Part shown: positions 25,201-37,200 of the stretch, one piece after another
How positions within the stretch are numbered: the stretch's first letter is position 1
Layout of the letters: each line of letters begins with the position of its first letter
NCBI RefSeq assembly: GCF_024713975.1
Contig: NC_091108.1
Span: 4,083,001 to 4,147,000 of the forward strand
DNA length: 64,000 bases
DNA from: Paralichthys olivaceus
Taxonomy: Eukaryota > Chordata > Actinopteri > Pleuronectiformes > Paralichthyidae
Reading direction: 5' to 3'
Translations under genes and position numbers: made by a program
The notes under the pieces: model-generated
What the model was told of the DNA's origin: nothing
What the model saw: the letters and a program-made list of their open reading frames with translations, nothing else
The model's database searches: none

Positions 25201-28200
25201 ACACCAGAGGAAGGATCAGAGGAGCAAATCTCCCACAAACATTCGCACAAATAACTGGCACTCTGACAACCCACCCGTGTCACAGAGTTTAGATTGTATA
25301 ACTCGTTTGCTCTGAAACCCAGTGGGAAGGGTTTTGGATTAGTGAGGGTCAAGCAGTTAAGCCTGGGCACCCAAACAGTCGTCCAGTCGGCTGCCTGGTC
25401 CTGGAGGATATCCCCTGCTTCTGGGCTTCCTCGATAAAGCTCATTAAAAGACTGCGTCGAGGGGGATTCTCAAAAAAGGAGCTGAAGAAGATGTTTGAAG
25501 TAAGATTTCTTCATGTTTCCTCGGCCCCAGCCCAAGTGGGTTCCTCGTCGGGTCGTGTCCCGCCCCTCCACCAAATTTAGATCGGTTCTGTGGTTTTTGA
25601 GATGTAGTTACTGGTTTCTCCTGTTTCAACGTGGTTTGATTCCTGTGTAGCAGGAGAACAACATTCTGATCTGAGCAGAGACAACACCCAGGTTTACAAG
25701 TGATCAGTGAGAAGAGGTCGATCAGTAACTTTTAAATGTTTGCTGCTTAATATTGTTCTGATGCAGTTGATTAGTGAAACTGTGCACTGACCTTTCCATT
25801 CATCATATTGAAGTGTTTTAAGATTTCTAAGTCACGTTTCTCTGGTTCACCCTGATTGTCTTTGTGATCAGGACGTCATCAGTGCGGAGTTCATCCACCG
25901 GCTGAAGTCTCTGCTGCAGAGAGCCTACCACCTCCAGGAGGAGTTTGAGGGAGTGTTGGGAATGTCAGAGTCTTCATCCCACAGCAACAGCCAGGGTGAA
26001 TCACTGGTGCAGTCTTATATAATCTTTCACGACCGACACAGAGGAATAAATATATAAACACAGTACCCTCTCGTTGTTTCTTAAGGTTGAAGTTTATCTC
26101 AGTGTTGGAATGCTTTACTAATAATATGATGCATTCAAACAGGTTAGTGGAAATAATCTTTCTCCTCCTCAGATAAAATGACAGACATTTTGGGCCGAGA
26201 CGAGCTGGACGACGTGTTTCTCAGAGACAGTATGAGCATCGCCTCCACGGACTCATTCGTCTCTGCTGCGGAGGTAAGAGAGAATTAACACAGTCCGCAG
26301 ATCTTCTCCTCACGTGCAACCCAAGAACTTTGACATGGTTGAGAAACGTTCTGTGAGTTTAAAATGTTTTCTATACAAAAAAAGCTATTACCACTGGCAC
26401 TGTAGTTACTATTACCTCTGTTACGATAATACAAATGTAGAGGTGTCGCAGCTGAAGAGAGAAGGTCAACACCTTAATCTCAAAGTGTCTGAACCATGAG
26501 GTGCTCGACTGATCCACAGCAGGAGTTTGTTTAAATAGCTCTGAGCTTCCTGTAGATTCACCAGGTTGTGTTTACCAGCCCTCAGCTCATCTCTTATACT
26601 CAGTAAGTCACCGCGGGGCCTCGAGCTGTGGATCCACTGCGACCGGTGCACTTGACCCACAGAGGACAAGAATAAACCGGAGCTTAAGAACGCTAAGCAC
26701 AGGCGTGTTTACCTTGAACTGAAACGTTCAGACAAGTTCAAGATGCTGTGAATCTCTACCTGGGCTGGGTGTTAACACGTTCAGTGCACGTTACATCAAG
26801 AAAAGGTTCAGATGAAGATACTCAAACCCTCAGACTTGCTGTTTCCTGATCAGTGAGTGTGAGGTGCAGCTCTCAGCTTTAAAACTGGATCACTTAAACT
26901 CAGTGAGTCACTAAAAATAGACTGTTACATTCCTCCATCAGTGCTCATCGTGCACAGCTCAGTGTTGCTATAACCTACAAACAAGTCTCAGGTCGTTCAT
27001 GGTCAGAAACTTTTTACAGCAGCTTATTCAGAACTGCGACAGGAAGCTTCTTGTCTTCACATTGTCTGAAACAAAAATATGTTTAATAATATATCTGTCA
27101 AGAAAAAGAACTTTGAATTCAGGAGGGGCGTCATTTCTCAGATCTATATTCACTGTGCAGGTCACACCACTCGACTTGCTGTCATGTGATTAGGAATCTT
27201 GCAGCAGTTGAGACTTCATACTACACTACAATCTGGCAACAGGGTGTCACACACTACATGAGCTTTCACACTAGTACATCTGGTCTCTCCCCCCCCCCCA
27301 AAAAAGTGATTTGGCTTCTATCTTCAAGTGGAAAATTGGGCTTCAAATCATGTCTGAACCAGACATCATAAGTTTTACTGTCAGCTCAGAATTCAGCTTC
27401 TCTATATTTTTTAAATCATTTCAGGAAAATGTAATTGTTTTTTTTAAATGATCATTATTTGGTCATAAACATAACTTTCTGTTTGTCTCTGTGTCAGCTG
27501 ACGGAGCACAGGGAGCTGAGGAGCGTCTTCGCTCTGGGCCACCACTCGTTCTACGACGAGGCTCTGGAGATGGCGGAGGACGGAAAGATTTCCTGCAGAG
27601 TGCTGCGGTAAATTACACCTGTCATTATAAAACCCATGAAACACAGAAGAATACCAGCACTGGATGTTAATCTGATTTCTTTTCTCATTTTTCATTGTCA
27701 GGACTGAGATGCTGGAGTGTCTTGGGGACATAGACTTCTTGGCCAAGTTGCACTGTGTGCGGCAGGCGTGTCAGGTACAAACAGACATATTATTTTACTG
27801 TCAAGTGTGTTTTCCAGCTGTATTTGGGGATATTCTATATTATTTTTGTGTTGGAAATACAGTTTAAAGGGTGTAAATACAAACACAAGTCATAGCTGGC
27901 AATTAAATTTGACATTCATTGTATTGTGCTACTTCACCAAAACATCACGTTACACAGTGAGAACCACTAAACTCACAGAGACTTGTGTGTTGAGTTGATA
28001 TTTCAATTCAATTTTAGCTCAAAAAGAATCAGTTTAAGGAAAACACTGTTTTGTCTCCAGCTCATTTTGTGTGAGAGAAAGACCAGGATGTTTCTGACCG
28101 ACACAGGAAAGAAGATCCTGTCGTCCATTATTGTTAAAGCACAGAAGGTGAGAGTGAAGCCACTGATGAAATAATCCTCCGTCATCCGTGAGTCGTTCCG

Positions 28201-29487
28201 CTCATAACGTTTTACCGTCTGGTCTCCAGAGCCCAAGGAGATTTGAAGAAGTATTCGAAGAGATGATTTGCTTCCTCGAGCAAACGGAGCACTGGGAAAA
28301 CACCGAGGTGGAGCTGGCCACACGAGGAGTGAGTGAAGTGTTTCAGCTTCTCCACCAGTTGAAGTCTTGACTTTTTACTTTCCAGTCTCACGACCAACCA
28401 ATTTCCTTCTCGCTCCCACCAGGTGAAGCATTTGAACTTCTACGATATCGTGCTGGACTTCATCCTGATGGATTCCTTTGAGGACCTGGAGAATCCACCG
28501 GTCTCTATCCAGAACGTCATCAACAACCGCTGGCTCAACAGCTCCTTCAAGGAAACCGTGAGTGAACTTAAATCTGAACTAAAGAGAGAACTGGAGAAGA
28601 TAAGTTGTGGTTCCAGGTTTTACTGAGAAACTTTTATCGTTGAGGCTGTTCAGCTTTTTCCTCTTTAATTTTGGTTTGTATTTGAAAGGCGGTGGCATCA
28701 AGCTGTTGGTCAGTGCTGAAGCAGAAGAGGCAGCACATGAAGGTACAAGTCCGACACCTTCACAGTGTTTTCTAGAGCACTTTCATGATCGCTGGAAGAA
28801 TCTGTTAATCTCAAGTCCCTCAGTCCCAAACCCATGTTTTTAATATTCTCCTGTCTCAGGTGCCGGACGGGTTCATCGCTCATTTCTACGCAGTGTGTGA
28901 ACAGATCAGCCCCGTCCTGGCCTGGGGCTTCCTGGGACCCAAGAGCTCCCTGCACGACTTCTGCTTTTTCTTCAAGGTCAGTGCTTCTTCTATATTTACA
29001 GTGTGTGGGTCAGGAACACACGACAACTCCCAGATCCACGTTCTACATGTGGAGTTTCCATGTTGACAGTTTGATATGACAGCTGCCAGGACATGTTCAA
29101 TATATCATATTATCTTAATAATATGATATATGTCAAATACCGATAATAATAATAAAAAAACAGAACTCGACCTGTTGATGATGAATTTTGATAAATTCGG
29201 CTACTTTGCTGCAAACGAGTAACTTTGTGGATATTAGAAAAGATTAAGCTTCTTCGTTTTTCCCTCAGGACCAGGTGCTGCACTTCCTGAAGGACATTTT
29301 TGACCTGGACAACGTGCGTTACTCCTCCGTGGAGAGTCTGGCAGAGGACATGCTCCACCTGCTGCACCGCCGCTCCGAGCTGCTGCTCGCCTACCTGGGT
29401 GCTGACTCGCTGCGGCACGTCAACGGCTGCAGCTCCCCGCAGGTGCAGCTGCTGCCCGGCGCCCTGCTGGAGGCGGGAGTTCAGTGA
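22212..29487 (+). CDS. miga1: Mitoguardin 1
   Basis: Mitochondrial outer-membrane protein. The family promotes fusion with MitoPLD and, in MIGA2, transfers lipid at ER contacts. Exons: 22212-22310, 23474-23645, 24458-24576, 24732-24864, 24979-25115, 25872-25995, 26173-26273, 27498-27607, 27702-27774, 28061-28147, 28230-28328, 28423-28557, 28689-28742, 28860-28976, 29269-29487. They join to 592 codons plus TGA (human about 632). The first coding exon is only 33 codons. It was placed because SQLSVKAAALR...LP...SLAQ matches the human SQFSLKTAALR...LP...SLSQ exon, an in-frame TAG lies at 22200-22202, and the phase fits. Its donor is the weak CAG|GTTGGT. The membrane segment is at residues 43-58, followed by a basic RRFQRRKGRKK stretch. 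TPENLYLMG and the C-terminal LLEAGVQ are conserved. A phospho-FFAT-like SFVSAAE ends at residue 295. The last exons encode the helical lipid-binding domain. Confidence 0.94.
22466..22496. repeat. AT-rich simple repeat
   Basis: Interrupted TATAT/ATTATA run in the MIGA1 intron after the first coding exon. Confidence 0.7.
26274..27497 (+). other. MIGA1 intron without recognisable content
   Basis: 1.2 kb intron between the FFAT-like exon and the LTEHREL exon. I see a C-run followed by an A-run near 27288-27306 and no other structure I can name. Confidence 0.5.
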
Positions 29488-29935
29488 GAGACGGGAAAAA
29501 TCACAGCATTTATTTACACCACCAGTCGGACCACAGAAACCTGTCGGAGCGGAAGCAAACACATGGGAGGGTCAGAGCCCAACAGTCTCTTGACTTTACC
29601 CTCTGACGTGACCTCCACCCATCTGGTCCATACATCTGGTGAAACTAAATATCTACTGTAGAATTTAACGTTAAACACATTTCCCATCATACCTTGTGCT
29701 CTCATCGCTCTGTATCTGAGGATCTTCATAAACTGAACCAGCTGTCTGCCTTCACACATGATCATTAACTCCAGTGCGGCCTCTGTCCTCTCCATCAGTT
29801 CCCACTTATTTCACAGCAATAATACTTAGAATTGAAACTCGGCATTGGTTCTCCAGCAGTATGTATTTAGGTGTATTTGCTGCTATTAAGAGCAATTTAT
29901 GTGAAGAAAATAAAGGTATTTATTTTATTATACAG
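29488..29935 (+). other. MIGA1 3'UTR
   Basis: Non-coding sequence after the MIGA1 stop, ending just past the first canonical AATAAA. A second plus-strand AATAAA near 31097 could extend it by about 1.2 kb. Confidence 0.6.
29909..29914 (+). terminator. MIGA1 poly(A) signal
   Basis: Canonical AATAAA 422 nt after the stop codon, with a T-rich stretch directly downstream (29917-29930), the usual layout of a cleavage site. Confidence 0.65.
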
Positions 29936-31150
29936 CTAAATGACGCAGGGTTTATTTTTTAGGAATTGTAGTCGTGCCTGTACGCGTCAATGGATCAGCT
30001 TCAGACATACAGTGGTTTGAGTAGCACGGCTGTAAACTGAACTTCATAAGATATTTATTAGATGTATTTCCACATCCTACTGAACATCATGAGAAGCTAT
30101 TAAATGCACTTTGCGTTTTTGTAACAAGCACACGCTGCCCAGAGAAATTACTTATAAAGGGAAACAGTTTGAGTGTTGACCGGAGAACCTGCAGCCACAG
30201 ACCATGATCCATCAGCTACAGGAAACTAAACATCACTGTTTCATAACCGTCCGGCTGTTTATCAGCCTGTGCCCCTCCGCTCTTCACGACGGGCAAAGAC
30301 ACAAGAAGCCTTACTGTCGATGCACATATTCAAGCCTTCATCCATCACTGAATGTCCGTCTGAAGTTTATTTTCCACTAACGTCCGCTCTGCTGTTCACT
30401 CACTGCCATGTACAGAACATGCACCACACGACGGCTTGGAGCAGTGGAGTCACTGCAGGACTAAATGAGTTTATTCTGAAACAGTGTGAATCACGAGAGG
30501 TGAAGGACGACCCTCATGTGACCGACACCGTCGGCTGTCATCAGCCCTTTCTGCGGGATTTTCCTCTGACAAGATGAACCTGTCTTTAACAACACTCACA
30601 CACTGACAGTGAGTGATCACTGAAACCATTTCTTTCTAAATTATCAAACAGCCTCTGTCAAAAAAATTATATTAACCACACGAGGCTCGAAAAATCTTAA
30701 GACAAACAAAGTGGTTTTCTTCCAAAGTCGAGTCTTTTCACTTCAGAATTGTTTCTATGGACCGAGGTGAAATCATCCTTCACTTATCACAATTGTGTTT
30801 AAGCTTTTCTCAAAAAAAAAACCTGCACAACAAATTCTCCATAGAACTTCCTCTCATCGATGTGGGACGTCTTTTGACTTTCTCTCAGAAGCAGCAGCTC
30901 AGAGGAAACACCACAAGGCTTCACTTTGGAAGAGACTCGCTTGTTTAGTTAACTTCTAGGTGCATTTCTGAAAAGATTGAATTGATCCCCGTGTTTAATT
31001 TGAGTCACATGTGAGCGTGGTTTAAGACGGGCCGTCCTTCATTTCGTCAGGAAATCATGTGACGCATTTGTGACCTCACCTTGTATCGACGACACTAATA
31101 AATATGTTCTGTGTTAAATGAGCGGTTGTTGCGTGATCTAATGAAATGCA
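29936..31150. other. Intergenic gap between convergent MIGA1 and FUBP1
   Basis: 1.2 kb with no recognisable exon, RNA gene or repeat on either strand. In human this interval holds NEXN, and nothing like nexilin is visible here. A plus-strand AATAAA near 31097 may be a distal MIGA1 signal. Confidence 0.6.
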
Positions 31151-31154
31151 CGAG

Positions 31155-34100
31155 TCACGTCTGTTTAATACAACTTTATTGATGAACATGGCAACATGTT
31201 AAGTCAGAACAGTTCACTGAATAAAACAAACCAATAAATTGAATATACACAGCACATGAAACCTCTTTACCTCTAAGGCATGCTCCTTGTTTAGTCTTCT
31301 ACACCCACTCCAACTCTGTGTTGAAACACTGAGCATCTGACACGTACAGAGTGAAAAGCCTCAAATAAACACAACATGTGACCTTTTAAACTACAGAGAA
31401 AAGTTGTTCATACCCCAAATATTACTCCCAGTAGAAACAGTGCATATGTTATAGAAAATGTATTAAGTTCCTGTCCTCGTCCAACTTTCTACCCCACACC
31501 CGTTCACTTAATGTTACTAATGCAAGCATTCAAGCAGTTAACCATCAGACAGCTCTAAATACACTATGGCATGGTTTAAAGAGAGAAATCAATCCGAGAA
31601 ACATGAATCTGACCAACACTTTTGCAATCACAGAATTTTAAATTTCAATGCGTTGCTGGGTTTTGTTTTTTTGTTTTTTTTTTACCTTATCACCGGAGCT
31701 CTGACTCAAAGGATTCCTCCTTTTTGTGGGGGGGAGCAAACTACGACAGGGCCTGACTCTACGACCTAAGCCTGCAGCGTCCTCCAACACTGTGAGCGAG
31801 AAGTGAAGGCAGCAGCGTTTCAATAAGAGATTTTGCACTGCACTTTGAGGGCAGATTCACACCACGACAGGAGAAATAGGATATTAAAAAAATAAAAATG
31901 AATCATGTGTTTCACCGTTCAGGTGAAAACCTAACAGCTCAGGACATGGCTAACGTCTGGCAACAGGTTTGCATGGCATGCAGTTTGTTACACCAGGGTC
32001 AGAGTTGACTAAATCATTGTACAATCGCTATCAGACTTACCAGGAATGCAAACATAAGGCTATCATCATCATTTAAAGCACATACGATAAAGACATTTCC
32101 TCAGTTAATCTACACAACAGCTTTTTTTCTGATTTGTTGAAAAGTCAAACTTCATATGTAACAAGTCATACAAGTCACGTCATGCATTTCATTCATGAAG
32201 GCAGATCATCTTTCTTTTTAAAAGAAATAAGGACTGTTCAGACTTTCAAAAATATCTTTACGACTAAGCATGAATGCATTGAAGGCATGTTAACGACACA
32301 GGTAAGCATTTTCTTTGCATGTCATATTGGTCATGTCACTGAACAGAAACACTGGTTTCCTTAGGTTTCGCTTACCTGTGTTTTTGCGGCAGAACCTAAG
32401 GTGCAAGGTCAGGGACGACACTGCAAAGATCAGATATCGCACTGTTTGCCATCAGTGAACAATGCAGAGATTGTTTTGACTTTTTAAAATATAATCAACA
32501 GCCTTTCAACATCAGAGCTCATTCAGAATAAATGTCATCATCAAAACGGAGCTACTGAGAAACACTTCCGCTACTCGCATCATTCCACATGCTCATATAG
32601 GACATTGAAGAAATAAGAGCAGAAACCTAAGCATGCTACACTGGATAAATGCAGTGGGACTTGTCTAAGCAATATGTTGCAGTGAATGGCATTTCTTTTT
32701 AAAAACATGAGTCTCGACTAGACAATGGCACTTGGCAGGGTCAGAAATGAGAAACCACATGACATCCTTAAACAGTTCCTACCAGCAGTGAAAAAAACTG
32801 ACATTCAAGCCTCAGAAATCCAACTGGCACTGAAAATGCTTCCTACACAGAAACTAGAACACGCTACGACTGTGAAGAGTCATGTTAAACTGTCACACAA
32901 GGCAAGTCTCAGAAACATATGGTTACGAGAATCAAGAATCTACAAGTCCTTAAGCCTCTCCTCAGAACATTTCATACTTACCCAAACACATGGGGGTGGG
33001 GGGAATGGAAATATTTGACAAGTACTACATCGCTTAAAGTTTATAAAGCATCAAAAAAGGCGTTTTTTTTTTCTCTCAAGAGTCAAATCAGTTTTGTACT
33101 TACAGGAGAGGAGGGCTCAACTGATGGATGAGGACTGCTTAGCCACCCCGACCCTACAACATCATCTACGTTCTTATACTGGATAAAGACTAACAGAATG
33201 GGCACAGCAGAAATACGTTTCTTTTTTTTTTGCAATGTTTTTATATTAAAAAAACATTCTTTAAAAAACAAATTTATACATGTGAGTTAGTTCACAACTG
33301 GAGAAATGGGCAAGACAAACGTTTCAATGCATTTTCGATACAATTTTACCTGACTGTCCTGGAAAAAGAACAGCACAAGAATATATATATATGTATATAT
33401 GTTTATAAGAACACTAAAAAATATGCAGCATTTTCTTGCAACCACGTTTTCTGAGGAACATGTTAAGAAAAACACTTGCTTACCGCTTTTCTAAACTCGC
33501 CTGTGGAGGAGGAAGTGTCTATCAAGGCAAAATACAGAGCATACTACCTCAACAATGTCAAACCAGGCAAAGATTTTAAAAAACAACAAGAGTGCCACAG
33601 CAACGCAGGTAATGCATGAGTTCACGATACACAGATACCAGTCAACTTTCTAATGACAAACAGGAAGTGTAAAATTAAAATAGTCTATCAACAAGAGGAC
33701 GTTTGTTGGTCTGAACCACTCGGGATCATTGCACGCACATAATGTATCTAAGAGCCTTATAGACAGTTGGAGAGAGACAGGACAGCACAACTGGAGTCGA
33801 CCATTTTGAACAATGAAACCCACACTTGGCCTGCGTTTAAACTTCAACCCCCCCACCCCCGCTCAGGTAAAACAACATACAGAAATTGATGTCAACCCAC
33901 CCTTCTGGTTTTTAAACCACCCCAACTTACCAACACAGGAGGTTTCAGTTTGTTTTATTGCAAAAACACAACAGGCAATAGCATTTTTAAAACTGAGATG
34001 ATTTACAAGGTAATGTCAACAGTTCAATAAACAGGATTTCTAACCACATTTAATGTAGATACAGGACTGGAATGACCATATGTATAATTAACTCACTAAA

Positions 34101-34290
34101 AACAAAGCATTTACAAGAAAAAATAAACAAAAACAAAAGAAAGAGGACATGTTCGCCAGGAAATCTGCCATTTGTGAGAAAGACTTTGAAACCAAGGAAA
34201 TTTAAGATCTTCATCAAGGCGTCTGCATCCAAACATTTAACAAAGGATTTTGTTTCGACAATGTAGCATTTACTTTATGTCCACTTCACA
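31155..34290 (-). other. FUBP1 3'UTR
   Basis: About 3.1 kb of AU-rich sequence follows the FUBP1 stop, up to the AATAAA at 31175-31180. It has many T- and A-runs, and no other gene fits. Long AU-rich 3'UTRs are usual for this gene. The exact end is inferred from the poly(A) signal. Confidence 0.55.
31175..31180 (-). terminator. FUBP1 poly(A) signal
   Basis: Minus-strand AATAAA at the end of the long AU-rich 3'UTR. Cleavage would fall near 31155, about 60 bp from the distal plus-strand signal of MIGA1. Confidence 0.5.
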
Positions 34291-37200
34291 TTACTGGCCC
34301 TGTGCAGAAGAAATACATAGAAGATACATTGCATGTTAACAGCAGAAACAGTGGACTCAGCTTCCCAAAAATAAATAGTTATAACCTAGGAAGGAAATGG
34401 TTGGTTAAGTTTGTGCAAGTGCTGCAGCCACCGGATCCCTGTAAAGACCTGAGGGAGGAAGGGGTTACGGCACCAAACTATTCAGTATACATGAATGTGG
34501 AGGGCAGATTCTTATCGGGGGTGTACCTGAGGGGCTTGTGGTGCTGCACCCATCGCCTGAGGGCTGGTTGTACCATAGTACGCAGCCTGCTGCCGGTAGT
34601 ACTCCGCCCAGGCAGCGCTGTAGTCAGGCTGGCCTCCAGGCTGGGAGGCTGCCGCTGCTGCAGTGGCCTGAGGGGCCGCTTGACCTGGAGGGTCCAAGAA
34701 GAGAAACCACGTGTGAATGAAGTTTTTTTTTTTTTTTTACTTCTGTCCCATTACATGCATGTATGCAGCATCTGTTCTAAGATCTCAAGAGCAGAGCAGT
34801 TGAACCAGATTTAGAGGCTGATTGATGCTTCTGCGACGAAGCTAGTTGATTAGAAAAATCTAGTATTCTACCAGTTTATCAATATTATGTAATTTTTCAA
34901 CTGGTTCCAGCTTCACAATTGTGAGAATACTTTCTTTGTCACATTCCAAGAGGAGATGAACATGTAAGAAGGGGAACGAACCCAACACCGACATCTCTCG
35001 CTGGTGAGTCAGATACCTTCATGCTTTTTCTAGGGTGGCTGGGAGAGCAGCAACTCCACTACAGAGAGCTGCTGGAGGAACGCAGCCACCCTTTAACATC
35101 AACAGCCCCAGGCAGAGGTCAGGATAATTATGGGGTCAGCTGATTATTAGGTACTGATGGGACATTTTTAAACCATTGAATTCTATGGTCAATAGCAGAA
35201 CTGACACAGGGACGAACATCACTGTTCCTGACTAAGCAGCAAAAAATGGACATATGGATCGATATCTGATTATGGTCTGGGTAGTGGCCATTTTCTTGGC
35301 GTAGAAATTCAGCCACCGGAAAAGGACAACACTAAATGAATTAGGTGTGATCGTGACCTACAGTCCAACTTCCCTAACAGGAATATTCACCTTGTTTCTT
35401 GTAATATTCCTCCCAGGCTTTCGTGTAGTCCTGAGGTTGTTGGCTCTGTTGACCTGCAAAGACAAGTGAGGAATGAGACAAAGTATCCAAGTGTTATTAT
35501 AAAAGAAAAAGAAACCTACAAATCAAACATTTTAATCTACACACATTCAGTAGCAGTAACACATTCATGCAACATTAGAATAGTTTGCCATCAGTGTGGA
35601 TAAAGCCCTAGGATGGTCTAGAATATAAGCTACTCTAAGCTCATAAGGTGGTTCTGTGTCGACAGCTCAGTCCTGTAGATAGACAAAGTGTTGCAGTCTA
35701 AACAGCACAGGCGACAAATGTCAAACCAGGTGGAGGCACACTGAAAACGCTCCACAGCAGGCCAGCGATACCGAAAAATACCCAGACCTGAAAAAGAAGC
35801 TGACGGAATGCCCTGTGACTGTTTAGACTGTCTTGTGTCAGTAGGTGTACACTGAAACTACGATCATATACCAGTTTTCTTGTAATATTCCTCCCAGGCC
35901 TTGGAGTAATCTGCCTGTCCACTCTGACCTGCAGCCTGTGGGTCACCTGTTAAAAAAAACGGTACTTGTAATTCAGTCAATCACTCGCAGTGGTTTGTCC
36001 TCCACCTGCCTGGGTCGGGCTGTCAGAGGAAAACTTTTCCTGTCCCTGGGGTAATATAAAAAAAGTTTTATATATAAAAAAAAATTGTGCTTTAAAGGTG
36101 AAACCAAACCAACTGTCTCCTGTTAGAGGCACGAGGAAGACAAGAGGACACTAATGAAATAAAGCTAATAAACTACACTGATCTACGCTTAACAGTTTCT
36201 GCTTCCTCTAGAAGCACTGATGCTTGGCAAACAGTGGACAAAAATGTGTTACCTTGGCCGTTGGTTTGAGTCGTGCCGGGAGCGCCACTTGTTGGGGTCA
36301 TGGGAGCTTGTGGCTGTTGGCCGCACTGAGCGTAGTAGGCTGCCCACGCTGCTGCATTAGCATCAGCTGCTGCTTTATCTGGTTACAACACATAGGACCA
36401 AACATTGAGTTCTAACTGTCCTTTATATAATCTATCACCAGGGTCTCTGCTTTCTTCTTTGGGAAAAGGGAATTTCTTGCTTTTAAGCCTTTATATAAAC
36501 TTCACAAGCTGAGGATGGGAAACTAAAAACGGACTAAGGGAAAAGTTTTCTGCTTTAACTGACAGTCATGAAGGACCTTTCGATTTCCCTCAACAATCAA
36601 CTACAAACAGGTACTCACTTGGATCAGGTTGTCCCTGCTGCCAGTGTGGGTAGCCATTGCCCCATCCCTGAGGCTGGTAAGGTGCAGGAGGACCACTGAT
36701 GAAAAGAAATAATTATACATTTTGCACATCCTTCATCCCCCCGCCTCAACGTTATCATCTCAGAACTTTGAATAGGATGAAAATCATTCACAGGGGTTAA
36801 CTGTACTTACTGTGGCCCTGGAGGTCCCTGGTTATATGGTCCAGGGTTGTACGGACCCATGGGAGCCCCGGGAGGTCCAGGTGGTCCAGGAAGACCATGC
36901 GGGCCTGGGCCTCCATGTGGACCAGGGGGACCATGTGGGCCGCCCATTGGTGTGACTGGTCCCTGAAAACACAAAGTCATCTAGTAAGTAACACTTACAA
37001 ATGGCACTCAAAGAGGTTTTTTTTACAAAAACATCCAGTATCACACCCCAATTTTCTCCTCCACAAGCTGCCTGGCATAGTCAATCTGCTGAGGGGAGCC
37101 TCTGACTGTGAACATTTTGATGTTGGGATCAGCGTTGGGTGGAGGATTCCTCTGTAGCTCAATCCTGGCTCCAGACTGTTGGCTGATGCCCTTGATTGTC

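Noticed and set aside
25376-25502. Possible extra MIGA1 exon in the intron after 25115
   Set aside because: Fairly GC-rich, with a GTAAG downstream. However, exons 24979-25115 and 25872-25995 join in phase to the conserved family sequence without it, and no family segment is missing.
29110-29562. 150-codon open frame on the minus strand
   Set aside because: Antisense to the final MIGA1 exon, which matches the conserved mitoguardin C-terminus.
34302-34814. 170-codon open frame on the plus strand
   Set aside because: Antisense to the last large FUBP1 exon. Its length comes from the GC-rich Pro/Ala/Gln codons on the other strand.
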